From contig CAZAYP010000120.1 of assembly GCA_964489425.1 (NCBI GenBank), positions 1 to 11,618 on the forward strand: DNA of 11,618 nucleotides, given 5' to 3'. Source of the DNA: CAZAYP01 sp964489425 [NCBI: uncultured Verrucomicrobiota bacterium] (GTDB taxonomy: Bacteria > Verrucomicrobiota > Kiritimatiellia > RZYC01). The number at the start of each line of letters is the position of its first letter. Positions within the stretch are counted from its first letter, which is position 1. This document shows positions 1-7,546 of the stretch, one piece after another. A model generated the notes under the pieces. The model saw nothing but the letters and a program-made list of their open reading frames with translations. It had not been told where the DNA came from and ran no database searches. The position numbers were made by a program, and so were the translations under genes.

Positions 1-41
1 ATAATATTGTCGCCCCAAAACCCGTCAAAATTGCGAACCTT

Positions 42-132
42 ATGAAATATCCGGGTTAAGAAGTCGTCGCTGGATAGCCAGGACGAGCAGTGCCGGCGAT
101 ATTGCGCTGCCAACGACCTGGAGGTCGTCAAG
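42..132 (+). pseudogene. Broken N-terminal end of the serine recombinase
   Basis: The downstream recombinase frame continues upstream of its first usable start as IRVKKSSLDSQDEQCRRYC, which is recognisably the start of a resolvase domain. A TGA at 43-45 closes that frame. An ATG at 42 lies in another frame and reads only MKYPG before a stop. Removing one A from the AAA at 45-47, or adding two bases near 48, would join this ATG to IRV. Family members normally read Y-x-R-V-S followed by several residues before S-L-x-x-Q. Here RV is followed directly by KKSSLDSQ, so the catalytic serine and about six residues appear to be missing. A sequencing error could explain the frame break but is a less natural explanation for the missing motif. 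Confidence 0.55.
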
Positions 133-1647
133 GTGTACAGGGAAGAGGGCGAGTCGGCCAAGTCGGATGACCGGCCACTTTTCCGTCAGATGGTGGCCTA
201 CTGCACGGCGAAAAAGTCCGGCATTGCCCACGTGGTCATCTACAAACTGGACAGGTTCGCCAGGAATGCAACGGACCACCTCGTCCATTCCGCCGCTCTT
301 GGTCGGGCTGGCGTGACAGTACGGTCTGTAACCGAGCCGATCAACAACGACCCGACCGGCCGTCTAATGGAAACCATATTGGCCGGATTTGCCCAGTTTG
401 ACAATGAAGTCCGTGGCGAACGCTGTCGCATGGGCATGAACAGCGTCACGCAGCGTGGTGGTTGGTGTTTCCAGGCTCCTCTGGGCTATAAAATTGCCCG
501 CCTGCCCGATAAAACACCCATTTTGGAGATCGACCCGGTCAAAGGGCCGCTGGTGCGGAAATTGTTCGAAGCGATCGCAACGGGGCGCTATACCACAACG
601 GGGCTGGCCGAATACGCCAGGCAAATCGGCCTTGTCGGCCGCAACAAAAACCCGCTGCCTTTGCAGAGCATTCACGGCCTGTTGCGGACGAAAATCTACG
701 CCGGTCGCATTGAGGGCCGGCTAACGGATGGTCGTACGATCAAGGCTGCCTTCCCCTCGCTGGTGTCAGAGGATCTGTTTGACCGGGTGCAGCTGGTCCT
801 GGCCGGGCAAGGGCATGTGCCCAGCCCCCACCTGCGCAACAATCCAGATTTTCCGCTTCGCCAATTTATCCGCTGCGGAAAGTGTGGCAAGCCGCTCACG
901 GCGTCGTTCGCTACCGGCCGTAATGGCAAACGCTATCCGCAATATCGCTGCGCCAAGCAGGACTGCCGTGCTGTCAACGTACGTTCCGAGGAGTTGCATG
1001 CGGCATTTCTGCGCCTGCTACAGGGCATCCAGATCACCACCAGCCCCCTGCTGCAGAAATTCCGTGATATGGTGCTGGACCGGTGGCAGGTGCGCCAGGC
1101 CGAAGCCATAGCCGCCCAGGGCCAGCTGAAAGCCAACGCCGAAGAGCTTGTCCGCAAGCAAGCCCGGTTGATGGATTTGATGCTGGATGGCACGGTAGAT
1201 GCGGAAAATTACCAGCGCAAGAACGCGGATCTGAACGACCAGATCGCCATGGCCCGTCTCCGCTACCAGGAAGTTGCCGGCGACGAATTCAACATTGAGG
1301 TCGCTATTGATCTGGCCTGCATGATGGTCCAGAACGCCGGCCGGCTCTGGCTTGGGATGAAAGACCTTAATCATCGTCAGCGGCTCCAAGCGGTGCTATT
1401 TCCAGGGGGTTTAGGGTACACCCAGCCAGGAGAAGGATTTGGCACCGCTGCAAGTGCCTATCCCGCTAAGATGTTTCGGGATTTTGGCGGCATCAAATCG
1501 GAATTGGCGTACCCAGCAGGAGTCGAACCTGCAACCTTTGGATCCGTAGTCCAATGCTCTGTCCAATTGAGCTATGGGTACACACCATCTTCAGTACCCT
1601 TAACCCAAACCCGGATCCGGATCAAGCGCTTTTTATTTCAGGCTTGA
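133..1647 (+). CDS. Large serine recombinase, N-terminally truncated, probably inactive
   Basis: This is a DNA site-specific recombinase of the resolvase/invertase superfamily, the kind that integrates and excises mobile elements. Numbering is from the GTG at 133. Residues 1-100 hold the rest of the resolvase domain, including KLDRFARN at 38-45. Residues about 101-225 are the Recombinase domain. A zinc ribbon has C248, C251, C273 and C278. A likely coiled coil spans about 316-382. A closing RLQAVLFPGGL stretch (417-427) is typical of the family's C-terminus. Residues about 459-484 are the antisense translation of the tRNA-Arg gene, so the conserved protein ends just before it. GTG 133 is only the first available start and has no convincing ribosome site; homology extends back to 46. 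Base composition is visibly lower in GC than the operon to the right, which fits horizontal acquisition. The body has no internal stop, so decay, if real, is recent. The family assignment is secure; activity is doubtful. Confidence 0.85.
   Translation: MYREEGESAKSDDRPLFRQMVAYCTAKKSGIAHVVIYKLDRFARNATDHLVHSAALGRAGVTVRSVTEPINNDPTGRLMETILAGFAQFDNEVRGERCRMGMNSVTQRGGWCFQAPLGYKIARLPDKTPILEIDPVKGPLVRKLFEAIATGRYTTTGLAEYARQIGLVGRNKNPLPLQSIHGLLRTKIYAGRIEGRLTDGRTIKAAFPSLVSEDLFDRVQLVLAGQGHVPSPHLRNNPDFPLRQFIRCGKCGKPLTASFATGRNGKRYPQYRCAKQDCRAVNVRSEELHAAFLRLLQGIQITTSPLLQKFRDMVLDRWQVRQAEAIAAQGQLKANAEELVRKQARLMDLMLDGTVDAENYQRKNADLNDQIAMARLRYQEVAGDEFNIEVAIDLACMMVQNAGRLWLGMKDLNHRQRLQAVLFPGGLGYTQPGEGFGTAASAYPAKMFRDFGGIKSELAYPAGVEPATFGSVVQCSVQLSYGYTPSSVPLTQTRIRIKRFLFQA
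1505..1581 (-). tRNA. tRNA-Arg (anticodon ACG)
   Basis: Read on the minus strand, the sequence folds into a complete cloverleaf. The acceptor stem is GTACCCA/TGGGTAC, the D stem GCTC/GAGC with GG in its loop, the anticodon stem TTGGA/TCCAA and the T stem GCAGG/CCTGC with loop TTCGACT. The seven-base anticodon loop is CTACGGA, giving anticodon ACG, which decodes CGU and, after A-to-I editing, CGC and CGA. The discriminator base is G and CCA is encoded at 1505-1507. All stems pair without mismatches, so the gene looks functional. Its 3' end faces the recombinase, whose reading frame passes through it in antisense. Confidence 0.96.
1597..1625 (-). promoter_or_regulatory. Weak candidate promoter for tRNA-Arg
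   Basis: On the minus strand TTGATC (1620-1625) is followed after 17 bases by TAAGGG (1597-1602). That would start RNA a few bases before the mature tRNA 5' end at 1581. The -35 is fair and the -10 is poor (only TA matches), so the support is mainly position and spacing. Confidence 0.25.
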
Positions 1648-1672
1648 TTCGCTTGCGGCGCCCCGTGAGAAT
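1644..1672 (+). promoter_or_regulatory. Candidate sigma-70 promoter of the orn-yqgF operon
   Basis: TTGATT (1644-1649) and GAGAAT (1667-1672) are separated by 17 bases, each matching four of six consensus positions. A start near 1679 would leave a leader of about 15 bases before the orn ATG at 1694. It lies in the only gap upstream of the eight-gene array, between the tRNA and orn, and overlaps the end of the recombinase frame. This is inference from consensus matching in a group whose promoters are little studied. Confidence 0.35.
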
Positions 1673-1693
1673 CGCGCGCCATGGGAGCGTGAC

Positions 1694-2326
1694 ATGACGC
1701 AGGAAAAAAGCGCGGCGTATATCTGGTTTGATACGGAATTTTCCAGCCTGGACCTGGGCCGGGCGCAGTTGCTGCAGGTGGCCGCCATGGCCACGGCCCC
1801 GGACTTGCGGCCGCTCGCGCCGCCGGAGCGCAACTTTCAAGCCTGTGTGCGCATCCACCGCGACGAGGACGCCGGCGCCTGGGTGAACGAACACATGCCG
1901 TGGCTCGTCGCCGCCTGCCGCGGGCCGGCCGCCGTGGAAGTGGCCGATGTGGATGCCGCCCTGGTCCGCTGGCTGGACGAGGTGGTCTGCCCCGTGGCGC
2001 CGCCCGGCCGCCCGGTGCTGGCGGGCAACAGCATCCACTGCGACTGGGTCCTCGCCTGCAAATACCTGCCGCGATTCATCAGCCGGCTGCATTACCGCCA
2101 CCTGGACGTGACCTCGTGGAAGCTCGTCTGGCGCGACCATTACGCCGGCCCGGAGTTCGACAAGGAGTCGCCCGCCGTGGTCCGGCAGCACCTGCCATGG
2201 CCCATGCCCACCCAGGCGCGGGAAAGCCGGCACGACGCCGGCTACGACATCCTGGCCTCGATCGCCGAGCTCAACTATTACCGCAACCAACTGGCGCTGC
2301 GCCTCGCGGACCCGGGCGCCCCATGA
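1694..2326 (+). CDS. orn: Oligoribonuclease (DEDDh 3'-5' exoribonuclease)
   Basis: Orn removes the last 2-5 nt fragments of RNA decay, and pGpG from cyclic-di-GMP turnover, in the cytoplasm. The 210-residue protein has the whole DEDDh set: WFDTE at 11-15 (D13 and E15), GNSIHCD at 111-117 (D117), and HDAGYD at 180-185 (H180 and D185). It also carries the Orn-typical [10 protein letters not shown] (134-143) and a C-terminal AELNYYR (191-197). Length is near the family's usual 180-200, with a slightly longer middle. The ATG at 1694 has GGGAG at 1683-1687 as ribosome site. Its stop overlaps the uvrB start (ATGA), which couples the two. It is the first gene of the array. The conserved KYLP and RYLD-like segments favour Orn over the DnaQ epsilon subunit or RNase T. 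Confidence 0.9.
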   Translation: MTQEKSAAYIWFDTEFSSLDLGRAQLLQVAAMATAPDLRPLAPPERNFQACVRIHRDEDAGAWVNEHMPWLVAACRGPAAVEVADVDAALVRWLDEVVCPVAPPGRPVLAGNSIHCDWVLACKYLPRFISRLHYRHLDVTSWKLVWRDHYAGPEFDKESPAVVRQHLPWPMPTQARESRHDAGYDILASIAELNYYRNQLALRLADPGAP

Positions 2327-4368
2327 CCGCGGCGTTCGATCTCCGCGCCGAGTTTGTGCCCACCGGCGATCAACCCGAAGCCATCGACCGCCTGGTGGCG
2401 GGCTTGCAGCGCGGCGACCGGTTCCAGACCCTCGAGGGCGTCACGGGTTCCGGCAAGACGTTCACGGTGTCCAACGCCATCGCCCGGTTCGGCCGGCCGG
2501 TGCTGGTTATTTCCCACAACAAGACCCTGGCCGCGCAGCTCTACACGGAGCTGAAATCCTTTTTCCCGGACAACGCGGTGGAATATTTCGTCAGCTATTA
2601 CGATTATTACCAGCCCGAGGCGTACATTCCCCAGACCGACACGTACATCGAAAAAGATTCGGCCATCAACGACGAGATCGAGCGCCTGCGCCTGGCGGCC
2701 ACGGATGCGCTCATCAACCGCGAGGACGTGATCATCGTGGCCTCGGTTTCCTGCATCTACGGCCTGGGCTCGCCCGAAGACTACCGGGCGATGATGGTGG
2801 CCCTGCGCAAGGGCGAGGCGCAGGAGCGCGACGCCCTGCTGGAGCGCCTGGTGGCCATCCAGTACACCCGCAACGATTACGAGAAGGCGCCCGGCACGTT
2901 TGCCGTGCGCGGCGACACGGTGGACATCGTCCCCTCGTACGCCCGCACCGGCGTGCGGATCGGATTTTTCGGCGACGAGATCGAAAAAATCCAGCGCATC
3001 GAGCCGCTGACCGGCCGGGTCACGGCCGAGCTTGACTCCGTCACCATCTCGCCGGCCAAGCATTTTGTAATGCCTTACAGCAAAATGGCCGCCGCCCTGG
3101 ACGGCATTCGCGCCGAGCTTGAGGCGCGGGTCGCGGAGCTGGAGGCGCAAAACAAGCTGCTGGAAGCCCAGCGCCTGCGCATGCGCACGGAGTACGACCT
3201 CGAGATGATGCGCGAGATGGGCTACTGCTCGGGGGTTGAAAACTACTCGCGCCACCTGGCCGGCCGCCAGCCCGGCTCGCGGCCACAGTGCCTGCTCGAC
3301 TTCTTCCCGCCCGGGTTCCTGACCATCATCGACGAGTCGCACGTAACGCTGCCCCAGGTGCGCGGCATGTATAACGGCGACCAGGCGCGCAAGCGCGTGC
3401 TGGTGGAACACGGGTTCCGGCTGCCCTCGGCCCTGGACAACCGGCCGCTCCATTTCGAGGAGTTTCTCGGCTGCACCGGCCAGATCGTCTTCACCACCGC
3501 CACCCCGACCGCCTACGAACGCTCGGTGTCGGCCCAGGTGATTCCCCAGCTCATCCGCCCCACGGGCATCGTGGACCCGCCGGTCACGGTCCGCCCGCTG
3601 GCCGGCCAGATCGACGACCTCATGGAGGAGGTCCGCCGCCGGGCCGAGCGCCATGAGCGGGTGCTGGTGACCACCCTGACCAAGAAGACTGCCGAAGATC
3701 TCTCCCAGTACCTGGCCGAAACTGGCTTGCGCGTCAAATACCTGCACTCCGAGATCGACGCCATCCAGCGGGTGGAGATCCTGCGCGGCCTGCGCAAGGA
3801 GGATTTCGACTGCCTGGTCGGCATCAACCTGCTGCGCGAGGGCCTGGACCTGCCGGAAGTGTCGCTGGTGGCCATCCTCGACGCGGACAAGGAAGGGTTC
3901 CTGCGTTCTGAAACCTCGCTGGTCCAGACCGCGGGCCGCGCGGCGCGCCACGTGGACGGCCAGGTGCTGCTCTACGCGGATAAGATCACCGATTCCATGA
4001 AGGCGCTGCTGGATATTACGGCCGCCCGCCGGCAGAAGCAGATCGCCTACAACCAGGAGCACGGCATCACCCCGCGGTCCATCGTCAAAAGCATCCAGGA
4101 AGGCCTCGTCCTCGAGCAGGCGGCCCGCGAGACCGAACACCTCGTGGTGCGCGAGGCCGGCCGCGACGTCAACCTCCAGGAGCTGATCGCCAGCCTGGAG
4201 CAAGAGATGCTCGAGGCCGCCGAGGCCTTGGAGTTTGAGCGCGCGGCGGCGCTGCGCGACCAGGTGTACGAGCTCAAGGAGCCCGGCCAAAACCGCCCGG
4301 CCGCGGCCGGGGTATCTGTCTACGGCCCGCCGGGGCGCACATCTGCGGGAAGGAAGAAACGCCGATGA
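2323..4368 (+). CDS. uvrB: UvrABC excision nuclease subunit B
   Basis: UvrB is the damage-verifying helicase-like subunit of nucleotide excision repair; it is loaded by UvrA and then recruits UvrC. The 681-residue protein is of usual length. Walker A GVTGSGKT is at 39-46. The aromatic beta-hairpin that clamps DNA covers about 92-112 ([10 protein letters not shown] and onward). The DESH helicase motif is at 337-340 and motif [10 protein letters not shown] at 535-542. A C-terminal UVR motif, which contacts UvrC, spans about 617-652. It is followed by a short basic tail ending RKKRR. The start is the ATG at 2323: it overlaps the orn stop and gives the canonical N-terminus [17 protein letters not shown]. 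The frame stays open further upstream, but that stretch is only a shadow of orn. The lack of a clear ribosome site fits translational coupling. Confidence 0.97.
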   Translation: MTAAFDLRAEFVPTGDQPEAIDRLVAGLQRGDRFQTLEGVTGSGKTFTVSNAIARFGRPVLVISHNKTLAAQLYTELKSFFPDNAVEYFVSYYDYYQPEAYIPQTDTYIEKDSAINDEIERLRLAATDALINREDVIIVASVSCIYGLGSPEDYRAMMVALRKGEAQERDALLERLVAIQYTRNDYEKAPGTFAVRGDTVDIVPSYARTGVRIGFFGDEIEKIQRIEPLTGRVTAELDSVTISPAKHFVMPYSKMAAALDGIRAELEARVAELEAQNKLLEAQRLRMRTEYDLEMMREMGYCSGVENYSRHLAGRQPGSRPQCLLDFFPPGFLTIIDESHVTLPQVRGMYNGDQARKRVLVEHGFRLPSALDNRPLHFEEFLGCTGQIVFTTATPTAYERSVSAQVIPQLIRPTGIVDPPVTVRPLAGQIDDLMEEVRRRAERHERVLVTTLTKKTAEDLSQYLAETGLRVKYLHSEIDAIQRVEILRGLRKEDFDCLVGINLLREGLDLPEVSLVAILDADKEGFLRSETSLVQTAGRAARHVDGQVLLYADKITDSMKALLDITAARRQKQIAYNQEHGITPRSIVKSIQEGLVLEQAARETEHLVVREAGRDVNLQELIASLEQEMLEAAEALEFERAAALRDQVYELKEPGQNRPAAAGVSVYGPPGRTSAGRKKRR

Positions 4369-5231
4369 ACATCACGCCGTTGGACCTTGACGAACCGCTG
4401 CGCGCGCTGGTCCGGTCCGCGCTGGCCGAGGACATCGGGCGCGGCGACTGCACGACGCTGAGCCTGGTGCCGGCGGCCACGCCGGGCCGCGCCGAGATCC
4501 TGGCGCGCGGCAGCTATGTCGTGGCCGGGGCGCCGGTGGCCGCGCTGGTGTTCAAGACCTGCAGCCCGGACCTGTGGGTGGACATCCTGCGGCCGGACGG
4601 CCAGGCCGTGGCGGCCGATGAACCGATCCTGGCCGTGGCCGGCAGCGCCGCGGCGATCCTGGCGGCCGAGCGCACCGCCCTCAACTTCATGCAGCGCATG
4701 ACCGGCATCGCCACGCTGACGCGCCGGTTCGTCGATCGGGTGCAGCCGTACGGCACGCTGATCCTCGACACGCGCAAAACCACTCCGGGCCTGCGCCGCC
4801 TGGAAAAGTACGCCGTGCGCTGCGGCGGCGGAACCAATCACCGCTTCGGCCTCGATGACCGGGTTTTGATCAAGGACAACCACCGCCGGCTCTGGGCCGC
4901 GGGCGGGACGGCGGACCTGGGCGCGGCCGTGCGCCAGGCGCGGGCCCGCTACCCGGAGTTGCAGGTGGAAATCGAGGTCGAATCCCTGGACGAACTGCGC
5001 CAGGCGCTGCCCGCCCGGCCGGACTGGGTGCTGCTGGACAACATGGCCCCCGACCGCATGCGGGCCTGCGTCGACCTGTGCCGCGGCCTGTGCCGCACCG
5101 AGGCGTCCGGCGGCATCCGCCTCGAGAACGTGGCCGCGGCCGCCGCCACGGGCGTGGACGCCATCTCCCTGGGGTGCCTGACCCACTCGGCGCCGGCCGC
5201 GGACCTGTCGCTGGAATTCGTCCCGGAGTGA
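4365..5231 (+). CDS. nadC: Nicotinate-nucleotide pyrophosphorylase (carboxylating)
   Basis: NadC converts quinolinate and PRPP to nicotinate mononucleotide, CO2 and pyrophosphate, the entry step of de novo NAD synthesis. The 288-residue protein matches the family length. Landmarks are [13 protein letters not shown] (105-117), DTRKTTPG (135-142), HRFGLDD (159-165) with K170 next to it, EIEVESLDE (202-210), LLDNM (223-227), ASGGI (247-251) and a closing [18 protein letters not shown] (268-285). Basic residues for the two phosphate sites are in place. The ATG overlaps the uvrB stop (ATGA), and GGGAAGGAAG at 4347-4356 is a good ribosome site. It sits directly before birA and coaX, a recurrent cofactor grouping. 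No nadA or nadB is in the window. Confidence 0.96.
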   Translation: MNITPLDLDEPLRALVRSALAEDIGRGDCTTLSLVPAATPGRAEILARGSYVVAGAPVAALVFKTCSPDLWVDILRPDGQAVAADEPILAVAGSAAAILAAERTALNFMQRMTGIATLTRRFVDRVQPYGTLILDTRKTTPGLRRLEKYAVRCGGGTNHRFGLDDRVLIKDNHRRLWAAGGTADLGAAVRQARARYPELQVEIEVESLDELRQALPARPDWVLLDNMAPDRMRACVDLCRGLCRTEASGGIRLENVAAAAATGVDAISLGCLTHSAPAADLSLEFVPE

Positions 5232-5238
5232 CCTTGGC

Positions 5239-5925
5239 ATGAGCTTGCTGAACCAACGCGACCCGGCCTGGGAACAGGCGCTCCAGCAACGCCTGGACAC
5301 GCGCAACCTGGGCCACCCCCTGCTGGCGTTCCACGAGGTCACGTCCACCAGCGACCTGGTGAAAGATCTGGCCATCGAGGGCGCGCCGGAAGGCTTGACC
5401 GTTGTGGCGCGGACACAGCAGTCCGGCCGCGGCCGGCGCGGCCGGCCCTGGATCTCGCTGCCGGACAAGGGCGTCTACCTGTCGCTGCTGTTCCGCCCGC
5501 GGCTCAAGCCCCATGACATGGGGTGGCTGGCGATCCTCGGCGGCGTGGCCGTGGCCGAGCTGCTGGACCGCCAGGGCCTGCGGGATATCGCCATCAAGTG
5601 GCCCAACGACATCCTCGTGCGCGGCCGCAAGATCGCCGGCATCCTCGTCGAGCGCCGGATCGGAGACCAGGACATTGAGTTTGTCGTGGTCGGCATCGGC
5701 GTCAACCTGGACCACGCGGCCGCGGACTGGCAGGGCACGCCCCTGGACGGCCTCGCGACCTCCTGCCGCATGGAAGGCGTGACCGTGTCCCGGGACGACG
5801 CCATTATTGGGTTGCTCGATCCGCTCGAAAAAATGTATGAGATTATTCGCCGTGAAAACCGGGATGAGGTGTTCCGGCTATGGAGCCGATGGGGTGGGGG
5901 ACCGGGCATCCCGCCCATCACCTGA
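5239..5925 (+). CDS. birA: Biotin--[acetyl-CoA-carboxylase] ligase, minimal catalytic form
   Basis: This enzyme activates biotin with ATP and attaches it to carboxylase carrier lysines. The 228-residue protein has the ligase core: HEVTSTSD (32-39), the biotin/AMP loop GRGRRGRPW (63-71), KWPNDI (120-125) with the catalytic lysine, KIAGILVE (131-138) and GIGVNL (152-157). It lacks the N-terminal winged helix of E. coli BirA, so it should not repress a biotin operon. It also ends shortly after LWSRW (214-218), where a C-terminal SH3-like domain of about 45-50 residues usually follows. No remnant of that domain appears in other frames before coaX. The ATG lies 7 bases after the nadC stop, with GGAG at 5225-5228. 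The assignment is firm; whether the short C-terminus is natural or caused by a frameshift near 5880-5925 cannot be decided here. Confidence 0.9.
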   Translation: MSLLNQRDPAWEQALQQRLDTRNLGHPLLAFHEVTSTSDLVKDLAIEGAPEGLTVVARTQQSGRGRRGRPWISLPDKGVYLSLLFRPRLKPHDMGWLAILGGVAVAELLDRQGLRDIAIKWPNDILVRGRKIAGILVERRIGDQDIEFVVVGIGVNLDHAAADWQGTPLDGLATSCRMEGVTVSRDDAIIGLLDPLEKMYEIIRRENRDEVFRLWSRWGGGPGIPPIT

Positions 5926-5940
5926 CGCAACGCCGGGATG

Positions 5941-5954
5941 AGTTCCCGGGAACT
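5941..5954. promoter_or_regulatory. Perfect 14-bp palindrome abutting the coaX start codon
   Basis: AGTTCCCGGGAACT is its own reverse complement and ends at the base before the coaX ATG. It contains the only ribosome-site-like stretch (GGGA) for that gene. A dimeric regulator bound here would block coaX translation initiation or internal transcription. One such palindrome is roughly expected by chance in a sequence this long, so position is the only argument. Confidence 0.25.
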
Positions 5955-6728
5955 ATGAAAAAAGACATTTTAGCCGTGGATATCGGCAACAGCAACGTGG
6001 ACCTCGGGATCTACCGCGAGGGGCGGGTGCTCTGCGCCATGAAAACCCCCACCGCGGCAACGCTGCAGGCGGAGATCGCGGCGGTCGTGGACGATTTTGT
6101 CGGCCGCCGGCGCCTGCGCGGGATCGTGATCGCCAGCGTGGTTCCCGCCGTCCTCGATCTCTGGTACGAGGTCCTGGCGCGCCGCCGACGCAAGCCGCCG
6201 CTGGTGGTCACCGCGGATCTCGACCTGGGCTTGCCGATCGATTACCCGGAGCCGGAAACGCTGGGCGCTGACCGCCTGGCCAACATCTGCGGCGCCTACC
6301 AGCGGTATGGCGCGCCGGCGATCGTCGCGGATTTCGGCACGGCCTGCACCGTGGATTTGATCGTTCCGGACCGCGGCTTTGTCGGCGGCGTGATCCTTCC
6401 CGGCCTGGACCTGATGTTCGGCTACCTGGCCGAGCACACCGCCCAGTTGCCGCGCGTCCGCCTGTCCGCCCAGCGCTCCGTGATCGGCCGCAGCACCACG
6501 GCCGCCATGCAGGCCGGCGCGCAGTGGGGGTTCCCGGGCATGGTCCATGCCGTGATCGAAGCCCTGCGCGCGCAGGCGGCCGCCGGCCCGATCACGATTT
6601 GCGCCACCGGCGGCTACGCGGCCTGGGTGTGCGGCAAGGTCGCCGAAAATATCTCGTTGGACAAGGACCTGACCCTGTTCGGGCTCGGCCGGATCTTCGA
6701 GCTGAACGCCGCCCGGAGCCGGGCATGA
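5955..6728 (+). CDS. coaX: Type III pantothenate kinase
   Basis: CoaX phosphorylates pantothenate in the first step of coenzyme A synthesis and, unlike CoaA, is a member of the ASKHA fold. The 257-residue protein carries the phosphate-1 loop VDIGNSN (8-14) with D9, GADR (104-107) with the expected catalytic aspartate D106, DFGTACTVD (126-134), and GGVILPGLDLMFGYLAEHTA (144-163) for substrate binding. A late TGG (218-220) is also present. The frame is open to 5880, but the ATG at 5955 is chosen because it puts the first conserved aspartate at residue 9, as is usual. It follows birA after 29 bases, the widest gap in the array. Its stop overlaps the trpA start (ATGA). Confidence 0.95.
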   Translation: MKKDILAVDIGNSNVDLGIYREGRVLCAMKTPTAATLQAEIAAVVDDFVGRRRLRGIVIASVVPAVLDLWYEVLARRRRKPPLVVTADLDLGLPIDYPEPETLGADRLANICGAYQRYGAPAIVADFGTACTVDLIVPDRGFVGGVILPGLDLMFGYLAEHTAQLPRVRLSAQRSVIGRSTTAAMQAGAQWGFPGMVHAVIEALRAQAAAGPITICATGGYAAWVCGKVAENISLDKDLTLFGLGRIFELNAARSRA

Positions 6729-7546
6729 GCGCCGCCCGCCCCACGCGGATCGACCGGGCGTTCGCGGGCTTGCGCGCGCGCCGCGAAAAAGGGTTCATCG
6801 GCTTTATCACCGCGGGCGACCCCGACCTGCGCGCCACCCGCGACATCACCCTGGGCCTGGAAGATGCCGGCGTGGATATTGTCGAGCTGGGGGTGCCGTT
6901 TTCGGATCCTCTCGCGGACGGCCCCGTGAACCAGCGCGCCGCCGAACGCGCGCTGGCCGCGGGCGCAACCCTGCCCGCGATCCTGGACATGGTGGCCGAC
7001 CTGCGGAAGAAAACGCAGGTGCCCATCCTTTGCTATGCCTACATGAATACGCTGTTGGCCCCGGGCTTCGCGGCGGTCATGGCCCGCAGCGCCACCGCCG
7101 GCGTGGACGGGTTCCTGGTCCTGGACTTGCCCGTGGAGGAGGCCGCGCCGTACCGCGCGCAGGTCGCGGCCGCCGGCTTGAACCAGGTGTTCCTGGTCAC
7201 GCCAACCAGCCCCGCAGACCGCATCCGGCGCATCGCCGCGGCGTCCAGCGGGTTCGTGTATGCGGTGTCGCGCGTCGGGGTCACGGGCGCGCAGAAAAAG
7301 ACCAGCTCCGATGCCGGCGCCCTGCTGGCCCGGACGCGGGCGCTTACGGACAAGCCCATCGCCCTGGGGTTCGGCCTGTCCGCGCCGCCGCAGGTGCGCG
7401 CCGCCGCCCGCCTGGCCGATGCCGTGGTCGTCGGCAGCGCGCTGGTGGCGCAGTTGCACCAGGCCGGCCGGCGCGGCCGGCCGGCCGCCCTGCGCTGGGT
7501 GCGCCAGATGGTGCGCGCGGCCAAGGAGGCCGGCCATGGCGGTTGA
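6725..7546 (+). CDS. trpA: Tryptophan synthase alpha chain
   Basis: TrpA cleaves indole-3-glycerol phosphate to indole and glyceraldehyde 3-phosphate, and passes indole through a tunnel to TrpB. The 273-residue protein has FITAGDP (27-33), VELGVPFSDPLADGP (53-67) with catalytic E54 and D65, the substrate loop SRVGVTGAQ (182-190) and a phosphate-binding GFGLS (215-219) with VVVGSALV (234-241). The catalytic residues are intact, so it should be active. The start overlaps the coaX stop, with GGAG at 6715-6718. No other trp gene is nearby, so TrpB must be encoded elsewhere. The last 11 bases overlap manC. Confidence 0.95.
   Translation: MSAARPTRIDRAFAGLRARREKGFIGFITAGDPDLRATRDITLGLEDAGVDIVELGVPFSDPLADGPVNQRAAERALAAGATLPAILDMVADLRKKTQVPILCYAYMNTLLAPGFAAVMARSATAGVDGFLVLDLPVEEAAPYRAQVAAAGLNQVFLVTPTSPADRIRRIAAASSGFVYAVSRVGVTGAQKKTSSDAGALLARTRALTDKPIALGFGLSAPPQVRAAARLADAVVVGSALVAQLHQAGRRGRPAALRWVRQMVRAAKEAGHGG
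7523..7529 (+). promoter_or_regulatory. Consensus Shine-Dalgarno for manC
   Basis: AAGGAGG lies inside the end of trpA, 6 bases before the ATG at 7536. It fixes the manC start and makes it the strongest ribosome site in the array, so manC may be translated more independently than its coupled neighbours. Confidence 0.75.

Noticed and set aside
1507-1575. Peptide PAGVEPATFG and following residues as a conserved protein motif
   Set aside because: It is the antisense translation of the tRNA-Arg gene, not protein conservation.
1900-2322. In-frame upstream extension of uvrB
   Set aside because: The translation is low-complexity Arg/Pro/Gly shadow of orn; UvrB proteins begin close to FDLRAEF, which fits the ATG at 2323.
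2278-4290. Long open frame of about 670 codons on the minus strand opposite uvrB
   Set aside because: It mirrors uvrB, which has every family motif. Its translation is biased to R, G, H and V, as expected from the complement of high-GC codons, and matches no family I know.
4320-5468. Open frame of about 380 codons opposite nadC and birA, with others opposite coaX, trpA and manC
   Set aside because: They are antisense shadows of well-conserved genes, with no recognisable domains and no ribosome sites.
5880-5954. A longer coaX start or a frameshifted biotin-ligase C-terminal domain
   Set aside because: The 75 bases are too few for that domain and none of the frames resembles it; the canonical CoaX N-terminus starts at 5955.
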